From Campylobacteraceae bacterium (GTDB taxonomy: Bacteria > Campylobacterota > Campylobacteria > Campylobacterales > Sulfurovaceae), in contig JALVPA010000023.1 in the NCBI GenBank assembly GCA_027026055.1, positions 1 to 5,807 on the forward strand: a DNA stretch of 5,807 nucleotides. Reading direction: 5' to 3'. Shown in pieces: positions 1 through 5,807 of the stretch (position 1 is its first letter; the number at the start of each line of letters is the position of its first letter). The position numbers and the translations under genes are program-made. The notes under the pieces are model-generated. The model made no database searches. It was given only the letters and a program-made list of their open reading frames with translations, and was not told the origin of the DNA.

Positions 1-1
1 G

Positions 2-1087
2 GATGCACTACCGTTTAAAGATATTTATCTGCACGCCTTGGTCAAAGACGAACACGGCAACAAAATGTCGAAATCGCGCGGCAATGTCATCGATCCGCTG
101 GTAATGATCGAAAAGTACTCCGCCGATGCTTTGCGCTTTACCCTGGCGGTGCTGGCGGTACAAGGACGCGACATCAAACTGAGCGAAGAGAAGCTGGAGC
201 AGAGCCGCAACTTTACCAACAAGCTCTACAACGCCGCCAATTATCTGCTGCTCAACGCCGATCGCTTTGAAGATCTCGATGCGACAAAGATCGAAACGCC
301 GCTTGGGCGCTATATGCTCGGCCGCTTCAACGCGGCGGTTCGCGAGACGCGCCGCTATATGGATCAGTATCGCTTCAACGACGCCGCAACGGTACTTTAT
401 CGCTTCTTGTGGGGCGAGTTTTGCGACTGGGGGATCGAGCTGAGCAAAGCGAGCAAAGAGAGTGTGGCGGAGCTTGGAGCGATCTTCAAGGCTTCGATGC
501 GACTTTTGCATCCTTTTATGCCCTTTATCACCGAGTATCTCTATCAACGACTTAGCGGCACGACACTTGAAGAGGGTGAATCGATCATGGTCCTGCCCTA
601 CCCCGAAGCGCACGAAGTCGACAACGAGATCGTCAAGCAGTTCGAACTGGCGATTGAAGCAATCGTCTCGCTCAGACGCTGCAAAACGCTTATCGATAAA
701 GCCAACCAACGCATCGACAAAGCCGCCGTCAAATTCGACACGGATGTAGATACGGAGCTACTCAAACCCTTTATCGAAAAGCTCGCAAAGGTTGACGTGG
801 TTAGCTTCGTCGATGAGAAACTGCCTCACTGCGTCACCGACGTTTCGGATCGGCTCGAGTCGATGATCTCGATCGAAGATATCGATCTTTCGCCGATGAT
901 TGCCAAACTCGAAAAGCAACAAGCCAAACTCGAAAAAGAGATCGCCAAACTGGAAGGAATGCTAAGCAACGAAAAATTCGTCTCTAACGCCCCCGAACAA
1001 GTCATCGCGCAAAACCGTCTAGCGCTTGAAGAGGCAAAGGAGAAGCTTGCAAAAATCGAAGCGGAACTTAAAGGACTCGGCGCATGA
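2..1087 (+). CDS. valS: Valyl-tRNA synthetase, C-terminal part (5' end outside the window)
   Basis: Class I aminoacyl-tRNA synthetase that joins valine to tRNA-Val in the cytoplasm. The reading frame is open from base 2, so no start is visible; 361 residues remain of a protein that usually has close to 900. Visible residues 3-34 hold the end of the Rossmann catalytic core, with PFKDIYLHALV leading into the KMSKS loop (residues 21-25), which contacts ATP in this class. Residues of about 45-240 match the helical anticodon-binding domain (for example FCDWGIELSK). Residues 296-361 are a Lys/Glu-rich coiled coil with FVSNAPEQVI in its middle, the C-terminal tRNA-binding arm typical of ValRS rather than IleRS or LeuRS. 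The stop TGA overlaps the next gene's ATG. No truncation or frameshift is seen in the visible part. Confidence 0.97.
   Translation, partial: DALPFKDIYLHALVKDEHGNKMSKSRGNVIDPLVMIEKYSADALRFTLAVLAVQGRDIKLSEEKLEQSRNFTNKLYNAANYLLLNADRFEDLDATKIETPLGRYMLGRFNAAVRETRRYMDQYRFNDAATVLYRFLWGEFCDWGIELSKASKESVAELGAIFKASMRLLHPFMPFITEYLYQRLSGTTLEEGESIMVLPYPEAHEVDNEIVKQFELAIEAIVSLRRCKTLIDKANQRIDKAAVKFDTDVDTELLKPFIEKLAKVDVVSFVDEKLPHCVTDVSDRLESMISIEDIDLSPMIAKLEKQQAKLEKEIAKLEGMLSNEKFVSNAPEQVIAQNRLALEEAKEKLAKIEAELKGLGA
1070..1075 (+). promoter_or_regulatory. Ribosome binding site of the Sel1-repeat gene, inside valS
   Basis: AAAGGA lies 8 bases before the ATG at 1084 and is embedded in the last codons of valS. 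It supports this ATG as the start and, with the ATGA overlap, suggests that ribosomes finishing valS can reinitiate on the next gene. Confidence 0.65.
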
Positions 1088-1668
1088 GCGATGCACAAAC
1101 GGCATTCGAGCATATCAGACGCGGCGAGTACGCCCACGCGGCGCAGATCCTAAAGCCGTTGGCGGAAGCCAAAGACCCCGTAGCGCTTTACTATCTCGGA
1201 TTTCTCTATTTTCGAGGTCTCGGCGGCTTGGAGAGAGACAGCAAAAAAGCGTTCGAACTCTACCTTGAAGCGGCGATACGCGAAGTACCGTTGGCGCAAT
1301 TCGAAGTGGCGCTCATGCTCGAAAACGGCGACGGCTGCGAACGCAACTACTCCGAAGCCGCCTTTTGGTACGAAGAGGCCGCCAAACGCGGCAATATCGA
1401 AGCCTACAACAACCTCGGCGCACTCTATCGCGAAGGACTCGGCGTCATACAGGATTACAAAAAAGCTTTTATCCTTTTCAAAAAGGCCGCCGAGGCGGGC
1501 AATCCGCAAGCGCAGTTCAATCTTGGCGCGCTTTACGATTTGGGACTCGGCTGCGAAGAGGACAAAGAGCAAGCGATCGCGTGGTGTCGCAAAGCCGCTT
1601 TTCAAGGACACGAAAAAGCCAAAAACATCATCAACCGCCTCCAACAAGAAGGCAAAATCGTCTTTTAG
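1084..1668 (+). CDS. Sel1-like repeat (TPR-type) protein
   Basis: A 194-residue protein built almost wholly of Sel1-like repeats, helix-turn-helix solenoid units that serve as protein-protein docking surfaces. The LGxLYxxGLG-type core recurs at residues 38-48, 75-85, 111-121 and 147-157, a spacing of 37, 36 and 36 residues. Each core is followed by a second helix of the form A(F/I)xxxxKAAxxG. Residues 1-30 form an extra TPR-like helix pair and 176-194 a partial capping unit. There is no signal peptide or membrane segment, so a cytoplasmic location is likely. This differs from the secreted cysteine-rich Hcp proteins of Helicobacter: only three cysteines (85, 157, 168) are present, without their regular pairing. 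The ATG overlaps the valS stop by four bases and has a good ribosome binding site, so it is probably the distal gene of a valS transcript. The binding partner cannot be read from sequence. The stop TAG overlaps the stop of the converging gene. Confidence 0.92.
   Translation: MSDAQTAFEHIRRGEYAHAAQILKPLAEAKDPVALYYLGFLYFRGLGGLERDSKKAFELYLEAAIREVPLAQFEVALMLENGDGCERNYSEAAFWYEEAAKRGNIEAYNNLGALYREGLGVIQDYKKAFILFKKAAEAGNPQAQFNLGALYDLGLGCEEDKEQAIAWCRKAAFQGHEKAKNIINRLQQEGKIVF
1177..1608 (+). repeat. Four tandem Sel1-like repeat units within the coding sequence
   Basis: Four coding repeats of about 36-37 codons (residues 32-175). The third and fourth units are the most alike: LGALYREGLG and LGALYDLGLG are exactly 36 codons apart, and similarity is still visible in the DNA (ggactcggc occurs in both). 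The second unit is the most diverged, with VALMLENGDG in place of the LGxLYxxGLG core. This is a protein-domain repeat, not a mobile or intergenic repeat. Confidence 0.75.
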
Positions 1669-3974
1669 AACATGCCGGTTTTTGCGGCGAGATAGATGCC
1701 TTCGAACACTTCTTTGGAGACGGGTTTACCCGTCCAATATCCCTGTATATGAAGCCTATCGTCTATCTCTTTCAATCGTTCAAACTGTTTTTCGCGTTCC
1801 ACTCCTTCCACGATGATACGATAGTTCAATTCGCGCGCCATTTTAACAATTGTTTTTAACAAAAGATCATCTTTGGGGTTTTCTATTTCGTCAATGAACG
1901 TTTTGTCCACTTTTAACGTGGAAAAAGAAAGTTTATGGAGATAAGCCAGTGAAGAGTAACCCGTCCCGAAATCGTCTATAAAACACTCGATACCCTCTTT
2001 TCGTAAACGCCCGATAACAACTTCGGTGATATCGTAGTTTTTCAAAAGTGTTGTTTCCGTAATCTCCAATTTGATTTCGGAAGGTGACACATCGTATCTC
2101 TCCAATAGTGAAAAAAAACGTTTGAGAAATCCCTTATAAAGCATCTGTTTCGCATCGATATTGATCGATACGTAGGGCAATCGCCATATACCTTTGCGTT
2201 TCCATTCGGCTATCGTTTCGCATGTTTGTTCCAATATTTCCCAGCCTATATCGGCCACAATACCCAGTTCGTACGCTTCGCACAAAAATTCTTCGGCACG
2301 CACCACGGTACCGTCCGGCAAATACCATCTTGCCAATACTTCCGCCCCTACGATTTCTTTCTCTTTCACCGAGACGATAGGCTGAAAATAGCCTTTGAAT
2401 CGTTTGGAACGCAGGGCATCGGAAAGCTTCTGCTGCAACGCAAAGCTTTTTTGTCTATAACTGTCCCATTTCATATTGTAATAAGAGATTGATTCGCTAC
2501 GTGATCGTTTCGCTTGATACATCGAAACATCCGCAAAACGCAAAATTTCGTCGATATCGTCGTTACCCGGTTCTATGATAACAACGCCGATACTCGTACG
2601 CATATACAGATCGATTTCGTCTATTTCGAACGGATGTTCGAAAACACGATGTATCTCGTTAGCTTTCTTTTGGGACAAAAACACAGCATCATCACGCTCC
2701 GTAGAAAGACAACCTAAAAATATGACAAATTCATCGCCGCCAAGCCTGGCAAATTCCATAGTGTTTTCTTTTTTGAACTTCCTTAATCGTTCCGCTATCG
2801 CTTTGAGCAGTTTGTCTCCGAATTCGTGTCCGAGCGTATCGTTGACGCTTTTAAAACCGTTTAGATCTAAGTAAAACAATACGCTATAATGGTTCTCATG
2901 TCTTTTGTCCTCGAATATTTTACGCAAATACGTTACGAACCCGTGACGATTTTTCAATCCCGTAAGAGAATCGTGAGAGGCCAAAAAATTTAATCTCTCC
3001 AAAGCATTGTGTTCTTTACTCTTATCTTCGATAATACCGATACCGCCCGTCACAATGCCGTTATCGTCGTAAACGGGCAATATTTTCACATCGATCCAGA
3101 AATCGATGCCTTTCATCGAACGATACGAACCGATATAATGTTGCAATCCTTCTTTCAAAGCTTTTTCACAATACTCGGCAACCGTATGATCGGGAAGATT
3201 TTTAAGTGATTTACCGGTAATCTCCTCACAAGTGAGTTTGAACATCTCCAAAAAAAACTTGTTGCAATCTATAATCACCAACGAAGGATCGAACGAAAAA
3301 ATGCCAATAGGCGCTTCGTCGTAAAAATAACGAAGTTTTTTTTGTTGTTGTGCCAGACGCTTTTGCACATCGACAAGTTGCTTGTGTTGTTTTTTCAGCA
3401 TATCGCTTTGTTTGGCGATATAACCCAACAAACTCATTTTGAGCAAAAAATAAAAAACCAACAATCCGCTAAATATCCACGCATACATATCTTTATGTGC
3501 CATAAGCAAAGAGACGACAAGTGAAAAAATAACGATAGCAAGATAGAAACGCATTACTTTCAAATCGGGAAAAAGTGAACTCATTGCACCCGAGGAAAAG
3601 CCCAACGCCAACGTGATCATAAAAAGCGTTTCGTACCGATCGGCATGTGTTACCACCAGAAAAAAGAGCACCGGAAAGTGCAATACGGTCACCACCGTCA
3701 TGAAAACGAAGATGCGATACCATGTGCGCACACTAAAGAGGGTTCTTACACGTTCGTAAACAAACGCCAACCCCAATCGTACCGCCGCAACGACACTTAT
3801 CGAAATACTCCATATTTCCAAAGCATGACCGACGCAATCGCGCAATACGTAAGTAATGACCGCCACAACCAAAATCAGCCCGACAAGCGAACGTTTCGAA
3901 AGATAAAAAAGTTGTGTCGTCTTCGTTTGAAGCTCCGCCTCCTTTTCCGCCGTTTCATCGATATTTCTATGCAC
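1665..3974 (-). CDS. Membrane-bound PAS-GGDEF-EAL cyclic-di-GMP turnover protein
   Basis: A 769-residue bifunctional-type enzyme expected to make (GGDEF) and/or hydrolyse (EAL) the second messenger cyclic di-GMP at the inner membrane. Order of parts: six probable membrane helices (about 29-45, 54-73, 87-108, 115-135, 142-159, 164-186), a Lys/Gln-rich coiled coil (187-214), a PAS domain (about 215-320), GGDEF (about 325-500) and EAL (about 515-765). The GGDEF site looks intact: FYLDLNGFK with D370, ND 378-379, GH 382-383 and GGDEF 412-416. The product-inhibition RxxD site is absent (E403 and M406 occupy its positions). The EAL motif reads EVL (545-547), a common active variant, and the other metal and catalytic residues are present: N605, E637, D667-D668, K688, E723, Q744. 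Both activities are therefore plausible. The start is GTG: an in-frame TAA lies 24 bases upstream with no ATG between, and a strong ribosome binding site precedes it. The membrane part matches no named sensor family I can identify. The gene is more AT-rich than its neighbours. Confidence 0.95.
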   Translation of the reverse strand: MHRNIDETAEKEAELQTKTTQLFYLSKRSLVGLILVVAVITYVLRDCVGHALEIWSISISVVAAVRLGLAFVYERVRTLFSVRTWYRIFVFMTVVTVLHFPVLFFLVVTHADRYETLFMITLALGFSSGAMSSLFPDLKVMRFYLAIVIFSLVVSLLMAHKDMYAWIFSGLLVFYFLLKMSLLGYIAKQSDMLKKQHKQLVDVQKRLAQQQKKLRYFYDEAPIGIFSFDPSLVIIDCNKFFLEMFKLTCEEITGKSLKNLPDHTVAEYCEKALKEGLQHYIGSYRSMKGIDFWIDVKILPVYDDNGIVTGGIGIIEDKSKEHNALERLNFLASHDSLTGLKNRHGFVTYLRKIFEDKRHENHYSVLFYLDLNGFKSVNDTLGHEFGDKLLKAIAERLRKFKKENTMEFARLGGDEFVIFLGCLSTERDDAVFLSQKKANEIHRVFEHPFEIDEIDLYMRTSIGVVIIEPGNDDIDEILRFADVSMYQAKRSRSESISYYNMKWDSYRQKSFALQQKLSDALRSKRFKGYFQPIVSVKEKEIVGAEVLARWYLPDGTVVRAEEFLCEAYELGIVADIGWEILEQTCETIAEWKRKGIWRLPYVSINIDAKQMLYKGFLKRFFSLLERYDVSPSEIKLEITETTLLKNYDITEVVIGRLRKEGIECFIDDFGTGYSSLAYLHKLSFSTLKVDKTFIDEIENPKDDLLLKTIVKMARELNYRIIVEGVEREKQFERLKEIDDRLHIQGYWTGKPVSKEVFEGIYLAAKTGMF

Positions 3975-3982
3975 GGACGATA

Positions 3983-3994
3983 CTCCCTTTCCTT
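3983..3994 (-). promoter_or_regulatory. Ribosome binding site fixing the GTG start of the c-di-GMP gene
   Basis: On the minus strand AAGGAAAGGGAG ends 8 bases before the GTG at 3974. The in-frame TAA at 3996-3998 leaves no earlier start, so this site and the GTG define the start codon. Confidence 0.7.
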
Positions 3995-4001
3995 TTTACT
4001 A

Positions 4002-4030
4002 CTTACAATTTAATCATATTGACGTATAAT
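4002..4030 (+). promoter_or_regulatory. Sigma-70-type promoter of pepA
   Basis: A perfect TATAAT (-10) at 4025-4030 is preceded, after a 17-bp spacer, by CTTACA at 4002-4007, which matches four of six bases of the TTGACA consensus. Transcription would start near 4037, giving a leader of about 37 bases before the pepA ATG. TTGACG at 4019-4024 abuts the -10 and cannot be its -35 element. Confidence 0.6.
4013..4018 (-). promoter_or_regulatory. Possible -10 element for the c-di-GMP gene
   Basis: The minus strand reads TATGAT, five of six matches to the -10 consensus, 38 bases upstream of the GTG start. I see no convincing -35 element at 16-18 bp, though Campylobacterota promoters often lack one. 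TATTAT at 4026-4031 on the same strand is an alternative. Either would overlap the pepA promoter, so the two genes may compete for RNA polymerase. Confidence 0.25.
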
Positions 4031-4063
4031 ACCATATTCTCACCATGACTATAACTACGCAAA

Positions 4064-4068
4064 AAGGA
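4064..4068 (+). promoter_or_regulatory. Ribosome binding site of pepA
   Basis: AAGGA stands 5 bases before the ATG at 4074. An in-frame TGA at 4020-4022 and the absence of any in-frame ATG in between fix this start. Confidence 0.75.
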
Positions 4069-4073
4069 AAGAA

Positions 4074-5543
4074 ATGAATTTTACAGTCACTACCTCTTCC
4101 GTACACGAAATAGAATCTGACCTTGAAATCGTTTTCGTTGTCGACGAAAACATTGATCATCCGTTTGTCAAAGAAAAAAAGATTTTGAAACAATACGGTT
4201 TTAACGCAACGCAAGAAGAAATTTGCTTCCTCCCCGAACACGGCAAACTCTATGTCGGCGCCGCTTCGCTCAAAAGCGAGGCTTTGCGTCCCGCGGCAGC
4301 GGCTGCCATGCGTACGCTTCTGGGGAAAAAAGGCTATAAACGTATCAAAGTCGCGCTCTATCTCAGTCACCCGCGTTGTACCGCCTCCTTACGCGCAATG
4401 TGCGAAGGGTTGCTTTTAGGGGCGTACAGTTTCGACAAGTACAAAAGCAAAAAGAGCAAATCCCCGGTCAAAGAGATTGTTGTGTCATTGGAGGGCTATG
4501 AAAGCCACGAAATCGGACACGAAGCGGCGCTTCGTGCGATCCATAAAGCCGAAATCGTCGCCGATGCGACCAACTTTGCACGCAATATCGTCAATACCCC
4601 GCCTGACGATTTTTATCCCGAAACGATGGCGAAAAAGGCAAAAAAACTTGCCAAAAAATTGGGTCTGGAATGCACCGTACTCGATGCCAAAGCGCTCAAA
4701 AAAGAGAAAATGCGCGCCATGCTCGCCGTAGGACGCGCGTCGCGTCACGAGCCCAAACTGGTACATCTGGCGTACAAACCGAAAAACCCCAAAGCGACCG
4801 TCGCATTGGTGGGCAAGGGTCTCACTTACGATTCGGGGGGGCTAAGCCTTAAACCGGGCGACTTTATGGTGACGATGAAAGCGGACAAAAGCGGCTCCGC
4901 AGCCGTCATCGGTATCATGAAAGCGGTCGCCGAGCTCGGTCTTGATATCGAAGTGCACGGCTTTATGGGTATGGTCGAAAACATGATCGGCGGCGACGCA
5001 TACAAACCCGACGACGTGCTCAAAGCCAAAAATGGAAAAACGATCGAGGTGCGCAATACCGACGCCGAAGGACGCTTGGTGCTTGCCGACGTGCTTTGTT
5101 ATGCCCAGCAAGAGGTCAAAGCCGACTATCTGATCGATTTCGCCACCTTGACGGGCGCGTGCGTCGTCGGTGTGGGACAATATACCTCCGGTGTCATGGG
5201 ATTTGACGAAACACTCAAATCGGAGATGAAACGTCACGCGAAGATCGCCGGCGAGTTGGTCACTCCGCTCGATTTCAACGATCATCTCAAAAAGACGCTT
5301 AAAAGCACCATCGCCGATATAAGCAATATCTCCAACACCCGTTACGGCGGCGCTATCACGGCGGGACTCTTTTTGAGCGAATTTATCGACGACGATCACC
5401 GCGACAAATGGTTGCATGTCGATATCGCGGGACCCGCCTTCGTCGAGCACGCATGGGGAGAAAACCCTGCAGGCGCATCGGGTGCCGGGGTACGTATGAC
5501 CGTGCGTATGCTCGAAAGCGTTGCCGGAGCGAAAACACACTAA
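4074..5543 (+). CDS. pepA: Leucyl aminopeptidase (cytosol aminopeptidase, peptidase family M17)
   Basis: A cytoplasmic dimetal exopeptidase that removes N-terminal residues, with a preference for leucine, from peptides produced by protein turnover; family members act as hexamers. At 489 residues it is of normal length. Residues 1-160 are the variable N-terminal domain. The catalytic domain follows, with NTPPDDFYP (174-182) at its entry. The active site is complete by comparison with the family: K248 and D253 in GKGLTYDSGG, catalytic K260 in LSLKP, D271 in MKADKSGSA, and D330, E332 and R334 in the signature NTDAEGRL (328-335). The DKSGSA form differs from the DMxGAA of many family members; I recall similar DKxGxSA forms in Campylobacterota homologues. 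No signal peptide is present. Some family members (E. coli PepA/XerA) also bind DNA in plasmid recombination and regulation; nothing here shows whether this one does. It has its own promoter and is divergent from the c-di-GMP gene. Confidence 0.96.
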   Translation: MNFTVTTSSVHEIESDLEIVFVVDENIDHPFVKEKKILKQYGFNATQEEICFLPEHGKLYVGAASLKSEALRPAAAAAMRTLLGKKGYKRIKVALYLSHPRCTASLRAMCEGLLLGAYSFDKYKSKKSKSPVKEIVVSLEGYESHEIGHEAALRAIHKAEIVADATNFARNIVNTPPDDFYPETMAKKAKKLAKKLGLECTVLDAKALKKEKMRAMLAVGRASRHEPKLVHLAYKPKNPKATVALVGKGLTYDSGGLSLKPGDFMVTMKADKSGSAAVIGIMKAVAELGLDIEVHGFMGMVENMIGGDAYKPDDVLKAKNGKTIEVRNTDAEGRLVLADVLCYAQQEVKADYLIDFATLTGACVVGVGQYTSGVMGFDETLKSEMKRHAKIAGELVTPLDFNDHLKKTLKSTIADISNISNTRYGGAITAGLFLSEFIDDDHRDKWLHVDIAGPAFVEHAWGENPAGASGAGVRMTVRMLESVAGAKTH

Positions 5544-5559
5544 AAGTACCGAAGGTACC
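5541..5559 (-). terminator. Weak intrinsic terminator-like hairpin between convergent genes
   Basis: On the minus strand GTACC-TTC-GGTAC forms a 5-bp stem, extendable by one G-U pair, with a three-base loop and directly followed by TTTTA. It would serve the minus-strand gene ending at 5580. The T-run lies over the pepA stop codon. The same inverted repeat on the + strand has no T-run after it. A second small inverted repeat, CGAG-TGAC-CTCG, followed a few bases later by CCTTTT, might help end pepA transcripts. The stems are short, so the call is weak. Confidence 0.35.
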
Positions 5560-5579
5560 GAGTGACCTCGAACTTCCTT

Positions 5580-5807
5580 TTAGCGCTCCGTGCGGAGCCA
5601 CGCCTCCAGATCCTCTTTCAAATGAACGGCGTTGTCACTTCTTAAATAACATACTTTTCCGTCTTTGCAAACCAATGCCGTCAACGGTTTCCAAAAACGC
5701 CATGCCGTACCGTACGTAACGGCGCCTTTTTTGCGTGCACGCCACGGTACCGTATCGACATGTGAAATCCGCGACTTTTCAATGACCCCAATGCGATTGC
5801 CTATAAC
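5580..5807 (-). CDS. Unrecognised protein, C-terminal 75 residues (5' end outside the window)
   Basis: A minus-strand frame is open from the window edge to a TAA at 5580-5582, giving 75 codons with no start visible. The product ends in HLKEDLEAWLRTER, which looks like a final amphipathic helix. Before it lie a basic stretch (PWRARKKG, visible residues 21-28), an aromatic stretch (TAWRFWKP, 34-41) and two cysteines five residues apart (CKDGKVC, 47-53) in what looks like a beta-hairpin. The composition is that of a soluble folded protein and no membrane helix is visible. The gene converges on pepA with 36 bp between stops. I do not recognise the family. The unbroken frame, balanced amino-acid composition and fitting convergent placement argue that it is real, but with the N-terminus missing no function should be assigned. 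Confidence 0.7.
   Translation of the reverse strand, partial: VIGNRIGVIEKSRISHVDTVPWRARKKGAVTYGTAWRFWKPLTALVCKDGKVCYLRSDNAVHLKEDLEAWLRTER

Noticed and set aside
8..709. A 233-codon minus-strand frame opposite valS
   Set aside because: It is antisense to well-conserved ValRS sequence including KMSKS, with no recognisable motif of its own.
1150..1647. A 165-codon minus-strand frame opposite the Sel1-repeat gene
   Set aside because: It mirrors the repeat protein's codon pattern (Phe/Val/Ala-rich) and shows no domain. The + strand frame has clear repeats and a ribosome binding site.
1672..1690. Inverted repeat GCCG...CGGC after the Sel1 gene as a terminator
   Set aside because: The stem is only about 4 bp, no T-run follows it, and it lies in the coding sequence of the opposing gene's C-terminus.
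4842..5540. A 232-codon open frame on the minus strand inside pepA
   Set aside because: It lies antisense to a fully conserved catalytic domain and has a His/Arg-rich, unprotein-like composition. Such antisense frames are common where the coding strand avoids certain codons.
5408..5719. A + strand frame running across the end of pepA into the intergenic region
   Set aside because: It is an out-of-frame, Arg-rich shadow of pepA with no ribosome binding site, and it overlaps the better-supported minus-strand gene.
5701..5752. Cluster of GTACC/GGTAC words near the 3' edge, suggestive of repeats or a recombination site
   Set aside because: They fall in the open frame of the minus-strand gene, are irregularly spaced and short, and do not form a long dyad.

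Overview
The window looks like a piece of ordinary bacterial chromosome, most likely from a member of the Campylobacterota (the former Epsilonproteobacteria). I infer this from the style of the leucyl aminopeptidase and valyl-tRNA synthetase sequences and from the purine-rich AAGGA-type ribosome binding sites. It is a judgement from memory, not a search, and I would not name a genus. There are no RNA genes, insertion sequences, CRISPR arrays or phage genes.

Layout. The + strand opens with the 3' part of valS, encoding the last 361 residues of valyl-tRNA synthetase from just before the KMSKS loop. Its stop overlaps the start of a small Sel1-repeat protein gene by four bases (ATGA). That gene runs tail to tail into a long minus-strand gene, and the two stop codons share bases. 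The minus-strand gene encodes a 769-residue membrane-anchored PAS-GGDEF-EAL protein, a cyclic-di-GMP turnover enzyme. It starts at a GTG, and a 99-bp AT-rich divergent region separates it from pepA (leucyl aminopeptidase) on the + strand. This region carries a good sigma-70-type promoter for pepA. After pepA come 36 bp with a small hairpin, then the 3' end of another minus-strand gene. Its visible 75 codons are open to the window edge and the product is not recognised.

How the genes work together. valS and the Sel1 gene are probably cotranscribed and translationally coupled. PepA handles peptide turnover and the GGDEF-EAL protein handles signalling; nothing ties either to a shared pathway. 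The c-di-GMP gene reads visibly more AT-rich than its neighbours, which may mean a different history or simply weaker codon selection.

I found no undescribed system. The points most worth a second look are the sensor architecture of the c-di-GMP protein, the zero-spacing convergent junction, the unidentified 3' gene, and the compact pepA leader with a 10-codon reading frame ending on the pepA start codon.
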